Assembly: GCA_016282685.1 (NCBI GenBank) | Contig: JAEELM010000036.1 | Coordinates: forward strand, 54,511-118,510 | Direction: 5' to 3' | Length of the DNA stretch: 64,000 nucleotides | From: Elusimicrobiaceae bacterium | GTDB lineage: Bacteria; Elusimicrobiota; Elusimicrobia; Elusimicrobiales; Elusimicrobiaceae | Shown: positions 51,874 to 60,910 of the stretch, in pieces | Layout of the letters: each line of letters begins with the position of its first letter | How positions within the stretch are numbered: position 1 is the first letter of the stretch | Notes under the pieces: generated by a model | The model's input: the letters and a program-made list of their open reading frames with translations, nothing else | What the model was told of the DNA's origin: nothing | Database searches by the model: none | Translations under genes and position numbers: made by a program

Positions 51874-53340
51874 TTATGATTGTTTAGTTGCAAATTTTTC
51901 CATGGTCATATTCGATATTAGGCCACTAATATCTGATCCTAAATTGCTGACGATAATACGATCAAAATCCTCATAGTCAATTTCACGAATATCACGGTGG
52001 ATATGGTTATATAGATATTCGCTAAAAGTACTTGCTAATATCATTACAATAGGATTCCCCTTAATATCTCGTTTGGCAGCCGGCACATATCTTGGTGTAA
52101 TAACTATTGTATACTCACCACCAATTTCTTCTCGATGTTCACGTAGTCGTCCAGCATTAATACCTAAGAGTTTGTTTGCGGTAGATTTGGCTTCAACAGC
52201 GAATTTTTTTCGTTTTGTAATGTATAAGCACTCTATATCAGTATGCCCAGCTCCTGCAAATTTTTTAGCTTCCACATTTACAAACATGTTAAACCCTTCT
52301 ACTAAAACATCTTCAAATAATGACGAGGTATCATTATTAGGGTTGTTAGAGTACTTTTCTATAAGCTTTGGTAATTCTAGTAGGCGTATTTGTAAGTCAT
52401 CTGTTTGTTCTCCAATGGCTTCCAATAATTCGATTGGGTAAAAGGAGTAAATCTCTTTGATAATATCTAACCGCATTCTATCGCGGTCATCTAATCGTAA
52501 AGGGATCTGATAAGCAGAATATCGCTTTAATAGTACTTGAATAAAAGGTTTAATAGTCGAAGATATTGTGGCGTAACCAGTTCGGACTGTCCTTGAAGTC
52601 GGTGCGCTCTTACTGGTGGTTTTTACTGGATGTGACAATTTAACTAATGGCTCGCCTTCTTCTAATGACAAAATACCGATTGTAGATAAAAGAGTTTGAA
52701 TATAATACTGCCATTCGTAAATGCAATTTACATAAGTATGCTCATCTTGTTGCAATAATTGGGCTTTTCTATCATTAGATAATGCTCTAAATTCTAGTAT
52801 ACGTTGTACCAAATTCTCGTATGAAGTGGCAGTTAGTGTTTTTACGAATGCTACCAAGTAGGCATATTCTGTACTGTATAATTTACCCTCCAATCTTTGA
52901 TCTAGCATTAGCTGGAATAATAATCTAAATGGGTACAGAAAAAAACAGTCCGGGGTTCCATTTGCAGGATGCGGAAATTGCACCGCCCACAGCATTGTTG
53001 TAAAAATCTTTTTTAGTTTTTCGGGGTCGTTAATATGTGACAAAAATAAGTTCCCTAATGGGCTAAAAATAAATCTTTTTTGGGGGTCCTCATAACCAAA
53101 CATAAAAAATTCTAGAGTATTAATTCTATGATTAATGGAATCTAATGGGCGATCCTTTGGATTTCGGGTATGGTAAAGATTAAGGGCCTCTAGACGATGT
53201 TGCATGCGTTGGCGTTCTAGATTACTGATGTCGGAAGCACAACTATTCTTAACATCCAAGGCAACAGCTTTTATAAGTTCATAGCTATTGGTATGTTTAT
53301 ACAGTATCCATTTAGGACGTTCTACCATTCTCGCCATCAT
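51874..53340 (-). CDS. Type II restriction endonuclease (PD-(D/E)xK), AlwI-like architecture
   Basis: 488 residues. The C-terminal catalytic region has E343, then GHTDIE (D368) and FAVEAKST (E383, K385), the D...ExK pattern of the nuclease fold. The N-terminal helical part with FSPLGNLFLSHIND and AVQFPHPANGTP resembles the LTxxG segment of AlwI/BstNBI-type type IIS enzymes, probably DNA recognition. It directly follows two cytosine-C5 methyltransferases that would protect each strand of a non-palindromic site. ATG preceded by AGGAGAG that overlaps the methyltransferase stop. The recognition sequence is unknown. Confidence 0.75.
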   Translation of the reverse strand: MMARMVERPKWILYKHTNSYELIKAVALDVKNSCASDISNLERQRMQHRLEALNLYHTRNPKDRPLDSINHRINTLEFFMFGYEDPQKRFIFSPLGNLFLSHINDPEKLKKIFTTMLWAVQFPHPANGTPDCFFLYPFRLLFQLMLDQRLEGKLYSTEYAYLVAFVKTLTATSYENLVQRILEFRALSNDRKAQLLQQDEHTYVNCIYEWQYYIQTLLSTIGILSLEEGEPLVKLSHPVKTTSKSAPTSRTVRTGYATISSTIKPFIQVLLKRYSAYQIPLRLDDRDRMRLDIIKEIYSFYPIELLEAIGEQTDDLQIRLLELPKLIEKYSNNPNNDTSSLFEDVLVEGFNMFVNVEAKKFAGAGHTDIECLYITKRKKFAVEAKSTANKLLGINAGRLREHREEIGGEYTIVITPRYVPAAKRDIKGNPIVMILASTFSEYLYNHIHRDIREIDYEDFDRIIVSNLGSDISGLISNMTMEKFATKQS

Positions 53341-53342
53341 AT

Positions 53343-54404
53343 TTACTCTCCTATCTGCTCAAGGATTCTTTCCATCAGATGAGGAGGAATAGCCTCACCA
53401 ATAACCGTCCTGATGAACATATCTGACACGTTTTTTGGGAATTTTATTTTTTCAGGAATTGACGATACAATAAAAGTTTCTAATAGAGTTAACACTCGTG
53501 GATCCGAATACGTCCCATCTTTTTGCAAATACCCTGGGTGTACATTATTATGAGAGCTGATACTTCCGCAGTATGTAGTTCGTGCTGGGCAGGGTTGATC
53601 CCACTCCATGCGTTTAAATGTATTATGAAATCCCCTAATACGAGAGCCATCCGCCTTTTTAGGATAGTAAACCTTATTCGCAATTGCGCTTTTCCCAGGA
53701 GCTGTGTGCCGCATAGCCAACACTGCTCTTGGATTTTGGGGTTTTGCATAGTGCCACGGAATACCGGAATCCTGGCCAGGTTCTAGCGATGGCAGATGCC
53801 CGATAGCATGGCGCAAATCAATTTCAGGCTCAGAAGTAGGCCATTTCCAAGTTAAAGAAAGTTTCCATAGTTTAATAATAGCTCTAGGTCTAGATTGGGG
53901 AACTCCATAATCTTTAGCATTGAGTACTTTAATTTCTATTTTGTACTTATTTCCATATTTTTTCTGCAAAATCTGCTCTAAAGTATAATATTTTCCCTTC
54001 CACGGAAAAAACATTTCAATAAATTTCGGTACATTTTCGATAAGAATATAATCAAAATCACAAGCATCAATGATATCGAAAGTTTCTAAGACAAGATAAT
54101 TACGTCTATCTGCCTCGTATTGTGCTTGCCCCTTATTTTTCCCTAATGTGCTTAATCCTTGACAAGGGGGAGTAGCAAGCAATAATTTACAGTTTTTTGC
54201 GAGAGCTTGCGATATAATTTGTTGTTTAGTTTTTTTTGAAGAAATATCACCACAAATCATTTTGACGGAAGGATAGAAGAAACTGTAACATGCTGCACGT
54301 TGTGGCAATAATTCATTAGCTACAATTACATTAATGTCGGAAGGCAGTCGTAATTCGCCGATACCAGCACTTGAAAACAAGGAAACAGCATTAATCTTCT
54401 TCAT
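53343..54404 (-). CDS. DNA cytosine-5 methyltransferase, second of pair
   Basis: 353 residues from 54404 (GGAGGG ribosome site; overlaps the upstream gene by ATGA). Motif [13 protein letters not shown], motif [13 protein letters not shown] (catalytic C81), motif [11 protein letters not shown], motif [12 protein letters not shown], motif [11 protein letters not shown]. The target-recognition region lies between about residues 220 and 310. About half identical to the methyltransferase upstream, so probably a duplication that specialised in the other strand of an asymmetric site. Low GC. Confidence 0.92.
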   Translation of the reverse strand: MKKINAVSLFSSAGIGELRLPSDINVIVANELLPQRAACYSFFYPSVKMICGDISSKKTKQQIISQALAKNCKLLLATPPCQGLSTLGKNKGQAQYEADRRNYLVLETFDIIDACDFDYILIENVPKFIEMFFPWKGKYYTLEQILQKKYGNKYKIEIKVLNAKDYGVPQSRPRAIIKLWKLSLTWKWPTSEPEIDLRHAIGHLPSLEPGQDSGIPWHYAKPQNPRAVLAMRHTAPGKSAIANKVYYPKKADGSRIRGFHNTFKRMEWDQPCPARTTYCGSISSHNNVHPGYLQKDGTYSDPRVLTLLETFIVSSIPEKIKFPKNVSDMFIRTVIGEAIPPHLMERILEQIGE

Positions 54405-55450
54405 CGAATGCCCTCCACTATCTTTTTTATCATTAAGGGTGGAATTGCTTCTCCAATTACTTGGCGTAATAATATCTCCGGTGTATCTGTTGGAGGACAC
54501 CAATTCTTTGGCAAAGAAGTCAATAAAAATAATTCATATAGTGATAAAACCCTTGCATCAGAATAAGTACCATTCTTTAATAATCGCCCAGGATGTACAT
54601 TACGCTGAGAACTAATTGCATCATTTCGTATTGTAATCGTCGGTGAAGGCTCATCCCATCTAATTCTTCTATAAGATGATTCGTATCCTTTAATCCGAGT
54701 TCCATCCTTTTTTTTCGGAAAATAGACTGGATTACTGAATGCAGAATTCCCAGTAGGAGTATGTTTCATCCAAAGAACCTGTCTATCAATATGCTTCCTA
54801 GCGAAGTGCCATTTAATGTTAGAAGATTCCCCAGACTCGAGAGAGGGTAATTTTCCAATAGCTTCTCTTACGGTTACTTTCTTTTTGACCGGATCCGGCC
54901 ATGGCCATTGGCTTCGTATAGGGAACATTTTAATGATGGCTCTTAAGCGCGTTTGCGGTACACCATAATCAGCGGCATCTACTATTTTCCCTTGAATTTC
55001 GTATTTTTCCCCAAATTTATGTTTCAAAATTTCCATTACAGTCTGCTGTTTTCCACGATAGGGCATCGTAAATTTTAATAACATTGGGACATTTTCGATT
55101 AAAACGTATTTGGGCTGTAGCTTAGCGATTGCCTCAAAAACACGCGTAATCAAATAATTGCGTGGATCAGTAGACATTGTTCCTTGATGTCGATTCTTTC
55201 CCGCAATACTCATGCCTTGACAAGGAGGAGATGCTAAGAGAAACTTTATTCCCTTGGCACCAGCGATTACTTTTCGGAAAATTGTATTATCAGTTATATC
55301 GCCGCAAATCATATTACAGTCAGGATTAAAAAAGCGATATAGCTCAGCACGTTTGGGTAACAGCTCGTTTGCTGTGGTTATATTGATGTCACAGTCTTTT
55401 AGATATGTCTCACCAATGCCCGCCCCAGCAAATAAAGATAAACCACGCAT
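54401..55450 (-). CDS. DNA cytosine-5 methyltransferase, first of pair
   Basis: 349 residues from the ATG at 55450 (a TTG four codons upstream is less likely). Motif [12 protein letters not shown], motif [13 protein letters not shown] (C77), motif [11 protein letters not shown], motif [12 protein letters not shown], motif [12 protein letters not shown]-adenosylmethionine-dependent transfer to C5 of cytosine. First gene of the operon methyltransferase-methyltransferase-endonuclease-small protein, so protection is made before the nuclease. AT-rich promoter region (TATAAT-like) at about 55470-55500. Confidence 0.92.
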   Translation of the reverse strand: MRGLSLFAGAGIGETYLKDCDINITTANELLPKRAELYRFFNPDCNMICGDITDNTIFRKVIAGAKGIKFLLASPPCQGMSIAGKNRHQGTMSTDPRNYLITRVFEAIAKLQPKYVLIENVPMLLKFTMPYRGKQQTVMEILKHKFGEKYEIQGKIVDAADYGVPQTRLRAIIKMFPIRSQWPWPDPVKKKVTVREAIGKLPSLESGESSNIKWHFARKHIDRQVLWMKHTPTGNSAFSNPVYFPKKKDGTRIKGYESSYRRIRWDEPSPTITIRNDAISSQRNVHPGRLLKNGTYSDARVLSLYELFLLTSLPKNWCPPTDTPEILLRQVIGEAIPPLMIKKIVEGIR

Positions 55451-55666
55451 ATTACGCCCCAAAACATGAGATTAATTTTATAAGTATATTATATATTTAA
55501 CCTTGACGCGTTTTCAAGGAAAATTCTTTCCAATAATGTTTGTCCATATTCTAACAATTTTGGGCGTTTTTATAGCATAAATAATCTGGGCGACGACATA
55601 TTGTACACATATCTGTTGTTATAAAATTTTCTACAATATATTTTAGAAGGAGATTTTCACATAATT

Positions 55667-56107
55667 ATGTTTATATTAACTTTCTTACAACAAAATGCTG
55701 AGTGGCTTTGTGCTATTGCTATTGCCTATTTTGCATGGAAACAGTATACCATTACAAAACTCCAAATACAACAAGATTTGCGTATGCGCCGTTTAGAATT
55801 AGCGCAAAAGCTGGATGAGGCATGTAAAGAATTTCCTGCAAATAAAGAAGAAACCGACAAATTATTTATGTGGTGCACCTCACATCAAAGTGAATTTATC
55901 TTTTTGCTACAAGGGAAGGATTCTCTCCCTTTTGCCCAATTAATGAAACTAGTTATTGATTTGCGACAAAAGTATATTGTAAATCCGTCCGTAGTAGCGG
56001 AGTCAGATGTCAAACAATTATATTCATTAGTTGAACGACTAGACTATGCTTTAGGGAACGCTAGCTACGGTTTAACAGAAATCAAAAGAAATGAAAAACA
56101 ACAATAG
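55667..56107 (+). CDS. Membrane-anchored hypothetical protein, 146 aa
   Basis: One N-terminal membrane helix (about 10-26) followed by a cytosolic helical region with TITKLQIQQDLRMRRLELAQKLDEA, probably a coiled coil. Similar short anchored proteins are common in mobile regions, but I cannot assign a family. AGAAGGAGA ribosome site. Followed 23 bases later by the DUF3800 gene, likely co-transcribed. The gap upstream (55451-55666) is AT-rich and holds divergent promoters for this and the methyltransferase operon. Confidence 0.65.
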   Translation: MFILTFLQQNAEWLCAIAIAYFAWKQYTITKLQIQQDLRMRRLELAQKLDEACKEFPANKEETDKLFMWCTSHQSEFIFLLQGKDSLPFAQLMKLVIDLRQKYIVNPSVVAESDVKQLYSLVERLDYALGNASYGLTEIKRNEKQQ

Positions 56108-56130
56108 ATTTGTTATAAGATAGAGCAAGC

Positions 56131-57042
56131 ATGAAAATTTGTTATATTGACGAAAGTTATGATAAAAACAAACGAATTGTGGTAGTAGCAGCAATTATGT
56201 TTGATATTACCCGTATGAAAAAAACAAAAATTGAATGGAATGCCTTGCGGACAATTCTATCTAAACACTTGGAGCATAATTTAGAAGAAATCCATACTAC
56301 TGATTTGTATAGAGGGCTCAATATATGGAAAAAAGTTCCGATGGAACAACGATTTAAACTAATAGATGAAATCATTAAATATATCAATGAGAGAAAACAT
56401 AAGATCTTGTTTTCTGCGGTCGATTCGGAAAAGTTAAGCGCCGTTGAGCAGAATGAAAATTTTAAGAAATTATTAAAATGTAAGGGATTGCATGATAGCA
56501 CGGCGAAAATTGAAATATATCGACTAGCAGCCATGCATTTGGCCCTTTGCGTACAAAAATTAAATATGAATGAGAAAAACAACAAGGGAGACTCTCTATT
56601 GATTTTTGATGAGAAAGATAACACCATTATTGATTTAATATGGAATCTTCCGACTTGGGCTCATGAATATTATCTAACGGGGAAAAAATATATAAAAATG
56701 GCATCAACAAATTCTTTTCACTTGCCCAATATTGTAGATGTCCCATACCACGCGGACTCTAAGAAAGTATTAGCTATCAACATTGCAGATTTTTATGCTT
56801 ATTTTCTAGCTTTATATACTTCCCTAAAAGAGGGTATACAGAAACCCGATTCTCGATTTGATGAAATTAAACAAGTAACAAAATGGATACAGCAAATGAC
56901 CATATCTTTCGTAGATGATAGCAACCGGTGGGTTATGAAAGGTAGGAATAATTGCGAGGAGCTTTTTTACCAAATTGCACCTGATGCGCTTAAAACCATT
57001 AAAAAAGACATGAAGATGAAAACTGTTACTTATACAGAATAA
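56131..57042 (+). CDS. DUF3800 family protein
   Basis: 303 residues, starting with KICYIDESYD, an RNase H-like first strand with the acidic ESYD position, later LEEIHTTDLYRG, LLIFDEKDNTII and a C-terminal DSKKVLAINIADFYAYFL (matching the D-x(n)-QxADxxAY end). DUF3800 proteins have an RNase H-type fold with conserved acidic residues and are frequent in mobile and defence islands; the target is unknown. No strong ribosome site. Positioned between two membrane proteins. Confidence 0.78.
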   Translation: MKICYIDESYDKNKRIVVVAAIMFDITRMKKTKIEWNALRTILSKHLEHNLEEIHTTDLYRGLNIWKKVPMEQRFKLIDEIIKYINERKHKILFSAVDSEKLSAVEQNENFKKLLKCKGLHDSTAKIEIYRLAAMHLALCVQKLNMNEKNNKGDSLLIFDEKDNTIIDLIWNLPTWAHEYYLTGKKYIKMASTNSFHLPNIVDVPYHADSKKVLAINIADFYAYFLALYTSLKEGIQKPDSRFDEIKQVTKWIQQMTISFVDDSNRWVMKGRNNCEELFYQIAPDALKTIKKDMKMKTVTYTE

Positions 57043-57093
57043 ACACTAGAAACTTTCCAAGCATGATCAAGAAGGAAAGTGAGGAATATTTTT

Positions 57094-57810
57094 ATGAAAG
57101 ATATTTTAATAGCAATTTTTTCGGCATTAATTGGAGCCATTTTACAAAAAAGGCATCGTGGCAAACTCCTATGGTTGCTGAAAAATGAACGTTTAATTAC
57201 CCCGGACATTGGGGATCCTGCAATCAAGATATACTATAAAACAAAAGTTATCAAAAGGTTGTCTATTGCTAAGATATTAGTTGTCAACGATGGGCAGGTT
57301 CCATTAACTCAACAAGATTTTGTAAATGGGAAAGGAATTGTTATTGAAGGGAAAGAACATTGCCGTCTGCTACGAATTGATGTTGTTGAGCATACCGATA
57401 CAGGCAATATTTATACTACTTGCATTAGTAAAGATCGCAAGAGTGCTATTATTAAATTTCATCACTTTAATGCCGGAGATGCTTTCCTATTACAAATTTT
57501 TCATACAGGAAAGCAGGGCAAAGATTTGGAATGCTCGTGTTCAGCAACTGGAATCTCTGCAACAGAAAGAATTTCTATTATTGGACACACCTACTTCGAT
57601 CTTATAGTTACTACCATACTACAAAGCATATTTTGTATAGGAATATTTGGCCTAAGTGTATCGTGGATTTCACAAGGAGGAATAAAGTTGTGGTTGAGTC
57701 CAATTTTATTTCTTTTAATTATACTTGTTGTCATGAGCTCGATTTCCTCTTGGGAACTCGAATATCGTTTTAAGGGTTGGTATAAGATAGCAAGAAAAAA
57801 TGGTTTTTAA
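57094..57810 (+). CDS. Membrane hypothetical protein of the island, 238 aa
   Basis: An N-terminal helix (about 3-20), a soluble domain (about 25-165) rich in beta strands (IKIYYKTKVIKRLSI, KGIVIEGKEHCRLLRIDVVEH, IIKFHHFNAGDAFLLQIFH) and two C-terminal helices (about 175-225). It resembles membrane-tethered beta-sandwich proteins found in islands; no family is recognised. The ATG at 57094 has GAGGA upstream; a GTG five codons earlier is possible. Forms a run with 55667 and 56131 and may be one three-gene system. Confidence 0.6.
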   Translation: MKDILIAIFSALIGAILQKRHRGKLLWLLKNERLITPDIGDPAIKIYYKTKVIKRLSIAKILVVNDGQVPLTQQDFVNGKGIVIEGKEHCRLLRIDVVEHTDTGNIYTTCISKDRKSAIIKFHHFNAGDAFLLQIFHTGKQGKDLECSCSATGISATERISIIGHTYFDLIVTTILQSIFCIGIFGLSVSWISQGGIKLWLSPILFLLIILVVMSSISSWELEYRFKGWYKIARKNGF

Positions 57811-57959
57811 AGGTATAAGCAAATTCTATAACCCATTTCCGGCCACAAACATGGAAATTCTTAGATTATTTCTCTTCAAAAAAATTCAAATACAACTTGA
57901 CTTCTAGGCCTATAAGAAGCGTGAATGTGTGTACCAAACACTTCTTACAGGAGAACATT

Positions 57960-59054
57960 ATGGGAGTTATTAAAATCAAAAAAGCACCAACCTATTACGC
58001 AGATTATCGTGACGTTACGGGCAAGAGACGGCGGATTTCTCTGCAAACCAAAAATAAACTGGTAGCCAATCTAAAATACGAAGAACTCATTCGGCGCAGG
58101 GATGCCATTAAAGAAAAGATACATGTTAATATTTCTTGGGAAACATTTAAAGATAAACTGCTAAACTCTATATCTATTGAGAAATCTGATAATACCGTAT
58201 TGCGCACTAAGCTAGCCATCCGATACTTTGAAGAGATGAAAAAACCGCGTTTTCTGCAGGATGTCACTCCGACATTATTACAGGAGTTTAAAGAACATCT
58301 TCTTACGAGGGGATTCGGGCACTCTAACATCAATAGAATTCTACAGGCTTTTAAGTCCGTTATGCATATGGGCGAAAGATGGCAATACATTCCCAAACAG
58401 GATTGGTCCATCGTAAAAGAACTTAAGGTCCCTAGAGGCAGGATAGTATTTCATACGCCGGAGGAGATAGACAAACTCTTAAATGCCTGTCCGTCCGATA
58501 CATGGCGGCTTGTAGTATTGCTTGGGGCCGATGCCGGACTACGCAGAGGCGAGATGATAAACCTTCGTTGGGAAGACGTAGATTTCGAACACAATCAACT
58601 TTATATAGCTCCCAATAAAACCGAATATCACCGCTATGTCCCAATGACGGAAAGCTTAAGAAACGCCTTACAAAGCGCGAAAGTCGGCGCGGAAAGTGAT
58701 TTTGTGGTCAACTTCGGGCGTGTTCGCAGTAAGGAGTCCTTGTCGTCTCGTTACAGAGAAATCGCCAAAGAAGCAGGAGTCCCGAGTTTCTTACATAAAT
58801 TACGCCATACATTCGCAAGCCAACTCGTGCAAAATGGGGTAGAACTCTATACAGTTTCCCAGTTGCTTGGACACCGGAGCATCCAAATGACCGAGATTTA
58901 TGCCCACCTAGCCCCCGCAAGCCTACATAAGGCCGTATTTAACCTGCCTAAGCGTGGCATGCAACTGGTCGGCATGGAAGAAAAGGCGGTCTGTGAAGGG
59001 AACAAAGCATGTAAGCAAATAGGTGTAGACTTTGGGGATTTGATGAGGAAATAG
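57960..59054 (+). CDS. Tyrosine recombinase / integrase
   Basis: 365 residues. Arm-type N-terminal domain ([20 protein letters not shown]), core-binding domain (60-145) and catalytic domain with R195 in GLRRGEM, K220, H279 and R282 in [11 protein letters not shown]305 in LLGHRSIQ and Y314 in TEIYAHL, all six residues present. Starts at 57960 with an AGGAGAAC site. It should integrate and excise an element at a tRNA; the CAT tRNA at 50205 is the best target. A Fic gene follows one codon after its stop. Confidence 0.93.
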   Translation: MGVIKIKKAPTYYADYRDVTGKRRRISLQTKNKLVANLKYEELIRRRDAIKEKIHVNISWETFKDKLLNSISIEKSDNTVLRTKLAIRYFEEMKKPRFLQDVTPTLLQEFKEHLLTRGFGHSNINRILQAFKSVMHMGERWQYIPKQDWSIVKELKVPRGRIVFHTPEEIDKLLNACPSDTWRLVVLLGADAGLRRGEMINLRWEDVDFEHNQLYIAPNKTEYHRYVPMTESLRNALQSAKVGAESDFVVNFGRVRSKESLSSRYREIAKEAGVPSFLHKLRHTFASQLVQNGVELYTVSQLLGHRSIQMTEIYAHLAPASLHKAVFNLPKRGMQLVGMEEKAVCEGNKACKQIGVDFGDLMRK

Positions 59055-59089
59055 TGGGTTATTTATGGTACACTGAAAAGAGGATATTT

Positions 59090-59644
59090 ATGGAACAAAC
59101 AAAGATAGATGCTACCAGTTGGGGCTATGCCCGCCGTTTGTATGAATCGGGTGATATCAAGAATGTGGAAGTAGGCACTACCAAGGGTCTACAGCAAATC
59201 CACGCGTATTTGTTCCAAGGATTATACCCATACGCAGGGCAAATCCGCGAAAAAAACATCTCTAAACGCGGGTTCCGTTTTGCTAACAGTCTTTATCTAA
59301 AAGACGTCCTCAAAGCCATTGATGGTATGCCGGAAAACACTTTTGAGCAGATTATCGCCAAGTATGTGGAAATGAACATCGCCCACCCGTTTATGGAGGG
59401 CAATGGGCGTTCCACACGCATTTGGTTAGATCTCATCCTTAAAAAGAACTTGGGCAAAGTGGTCAATTGGCAAAATGTGGACAAGGACCTCTACTTACAG
59501 GCCATGGAGCGCAGTCCGGTTAACGATTTGGAGTTACGTGCCCTTTTAGAGCCAAATTTGACCGATAAAACCGAAGACCGCGAAGTAATCTTCAAAGGCA
59601 TTGACCAGTCCTACTATTACGAAGGATACGGCCAAGGCAAATAA
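59090..59644 (+). CDS. Fic-domain AMP-transferase with C-terminal inhibitory motif
   Basis: 184 residues from the ATG at 59090 (AGAGGATATTT site). Fic core [14 protein letters not shown] (H99-R110), with the flap region before it, so active for AMP transfer from ATP to protein hydroxyls. The end reads [10 protein letters not shown]174-x3-E178-G179 matches the class III self-inhibitory helix motif SxxxE(G/N), so no separate antitoxin is needed. It is coupled to the integrase gene, which suggests a stabilisation or anti-phage function for the element. Confidence 0.9.
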   Translation: MEQTKIDATSWGYARRLYESGDIKNVEVGTTKGLQQIHAYLFQGLYPYAGQIREKNISKRGFRFANSLYLKDVLKAIDGMPENTFEQIIAKYVEMNIAHPFMEGNGRSTRIWLDLILKKNLGKVVNWQNVDKDLYLQAMERSPVNDLELRALLEPNLTDKTEDREVIFKGIDQSYYYEGYGQGK

Positions 59645-59662
59645 ATCTCACTTATAACTAGA

Positions 59663-59689
59663 AAGCCCCGCTAAATGCGGGGTTTTTTA
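59663..59689 (+). terminator. Intrinsic terminator after fic
   Basis: AAGCCCCGC / GCGGGG with TAAAT loop and six T residues. Confidence 0.88.
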
Positions 59690-59701
59690 TCGCAAAATTG
59701 T

Positions 59702-59851
59702 CACACTTTTGGTCACAGGTAGTTTTATAACTGCTCAACCTGCGCCTTGAACCACCCTCGAAAGCACCTCGATGAATTAAAAGTGATGTTAAAAAATGCT
59801 TAAATTTTCAGTACTTTTTGTATGAAAATTTTGGGCACTATTTTGGACACC
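59702..59851 (+). repeat. Intergenic att-like elements downstream of fic
   Basis: Holds an A-like element CACACTTTTGGTCACAGG (59702) and a B element GGGCACTATTTTGGACACC (59833), plus TTGAACCACC near 59748, which is a tRNA T-arm-like fragment in the opposite orientation. No gene is visible in 59645-59971. Candidate far end of the integrase-bearing element. Confidence 0.45.
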
Positions 59852-59920
59852 TCTCCGTCGAGGGTTCACTGCTTGGTGGGGTACATATATTAGATAAATC
59901 TTTATAACTTATATTTCCTC

Positions 59921-59961
59921 TACTAAAAACACCTCTGCTTGCGCAGAGGTGTTTTTAGTAG
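59921..59961. terminator. Long bidirectional terminator hairpin
   Basis: TACTAAAAACACCTCTGC and its exact complement (18 bp) around a four-base loop; ends the pilin gene on the minus strand. Confidence 0.9.
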
Positions 59962-59971
59962 AGTAATTCTT

Positions 59972-60439
59972 TTATGCTTCCGGCGAACTTGCTGAATCCG
60001 GAGGTGGCGGAGGAAGCGCCCGGTACCCAGCCAGCAGGGCCATGTCACAAAAAGCCTGATGCCCGTTGGGAATGCAGTCTTTCATAATGGTTCCTTCGTC
60101 AACTACGGTCAACCGCAATGCAGAGCCGGCATACATGCCGTTCAGACGGACTGCGTGTTGAACACCGTTGGGTTCTACAAACAAATTCCACTTGCCCCCA
60201 GTAAGACGAGGAATTGTCATCTCGGAACGAGAGTTCAAATCATCTAAATTCTGAGCAAAAGACCCCTGTTGCACAAGGAGTAGCTTTTGAGCAGTAGCCA
60301 AATCCCCCAGTGTTTGCACAGCTTCTGCCATGCGGGCGCGTTCTACGGCCTTGCTGTATTGTGGCAATGCAATAGAAGATAAAATACCGATGATGAGTAC
60401 TACTACAAGTAACTCTATTAATGTAAACCCTTTATTCAT
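59972..60439 (-). CDS. Type IV pilin-like protein (prepilin), 155 aa
   Basis: Leader MNKG, cleavage before FTLIELLVVVLIIGILSS, Glu5 present, then a helix (AVERARMAEAVQTLGDLATAQKLL) and a compact C-terminal domain with one Cys pair (KDCIPNGHQAFCDM), ending in a Pro/Ser tail. Processed by prepilin peptidase. It differs from the pilins at 38400 and 39064 in the globular part, so it is probably a different pilus or pseudopilus subunit. Strong AGGAGGTGACC ribosome site. The region 60440-60910 upstream holds a probable small RNA and repeats. Confidence 0.9.
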   Translation of the reverse strand: MNKGFTLIELLVVVLIIGILSSIALPQYSKAVERARMAEAVQTLGDLATAQKLLLVQQGSFAQNLDDLNSRSEMTIPRLTGGKWNLFVEPNGVQHAVRLNGMYAGSALRLTVVDEGTIMKDCIPNGHQAFCDMALLAGYRALPPPPPDSASSPEA

Positions 60440-60507
60440 AAGGTCACCTCCTATTCTACGAGTTAAGAATAAGAATCCTACTCTCCCTATTTAAATTATA
60501 TTTGTAT

Positions 60508-60537
60508 TTGGCAAAAATTCAAGGTCCATTGTAAAAT
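60508..60537 (+). promoter_or_regulatory. Promoter of the putative small RNA
   Basis: TTGGCA (60508-60513), 18-base spacer, TAAAAT (60532-60537); predicted start near 60544. Confidence 0.5.
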
Positions 60538-60543
60538 TGGGTC

Positions 60544-60665
60544 TTGACGGATTAGGAAGTATTCTGTGCCTTAATAAAAGGGTCCCAGTCTTACTTTTTT
60601 CCCAAGGCAACTTCCTGGCTGTCACAGATTTAAGAGGTCGCACTCAGCGGCCCCTTTATTTTTTT
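60544..60665 (+). ncRNA. Putative structured small RNA of about 120 nt
   Basis: AGGAAGT-ATTCTG-TGCCTT (60554-60572) pairs with AAGGCA-ACTTCCT (60604-60616), 13 base pairs interrupted by a six-base bulge, over a loop of about 31 bases. A second hairpin GGTCGC/GCGGCC (60636-60652) is followed by CCTTTATTTTTTT, an intrinsic terminator. No reading frame of note. With an upstream promoter this is a complete RNA gene in outline. I do not recognise it as 6S, SRP, tmRNA or a known riboswitch. Confidence 0.45.
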
Positions 60666-60712
60666 CTCCATTGAAGAATGATAAAAATTTGTGCGAAAAT
60701 GGTCTAAAATTT

Positions 60713-60908
60713 GGTTCAAGTCCGTTCCATTTTCTTCTTATTTTGACACACCGACGAGAAGTTTGGCAAAGTTAGCAACGTTATGTATAGAGAACTATGC
60801 AAATGATGGGCACTTTTTGGACACTATAATGGTCACTATTCCACCGCCCTGATGTAATGTTAAGTTCTATAAACAGGGGTGACGCTTTTCATACTTTTGG
60901 ATATTATA
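60713..60908 (+). repeat. Att-like repeat module S2 with tRNA T-arm fragment
   Basis: GGTTCAAGTCC (60713-60723) equals the T-arm of the tRNA at 50257-50267. It is followed by GCAAAGTTA (60766), the inverted repeat ATAG-AGAA-CTAT, B element GGGCACTTTTTGGACAC (60808) and A element CATACTTTTGGATATTATA (60890). The same order as next to the tRNA, with B to A spacing of 82 bases in both. Probably a second attachment junction. Confidence 0.55.
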
Positions 60909-60910
60909 AT

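Noticed and set aside
60544..60665. Assignment of the small RNA as 6S RNA or SRP RNA
   Set aside because: The ends do not pair into one long bubble hairpin as in 6S, and the SRP GNAR tetraloop and helix 8 pattern is missing.
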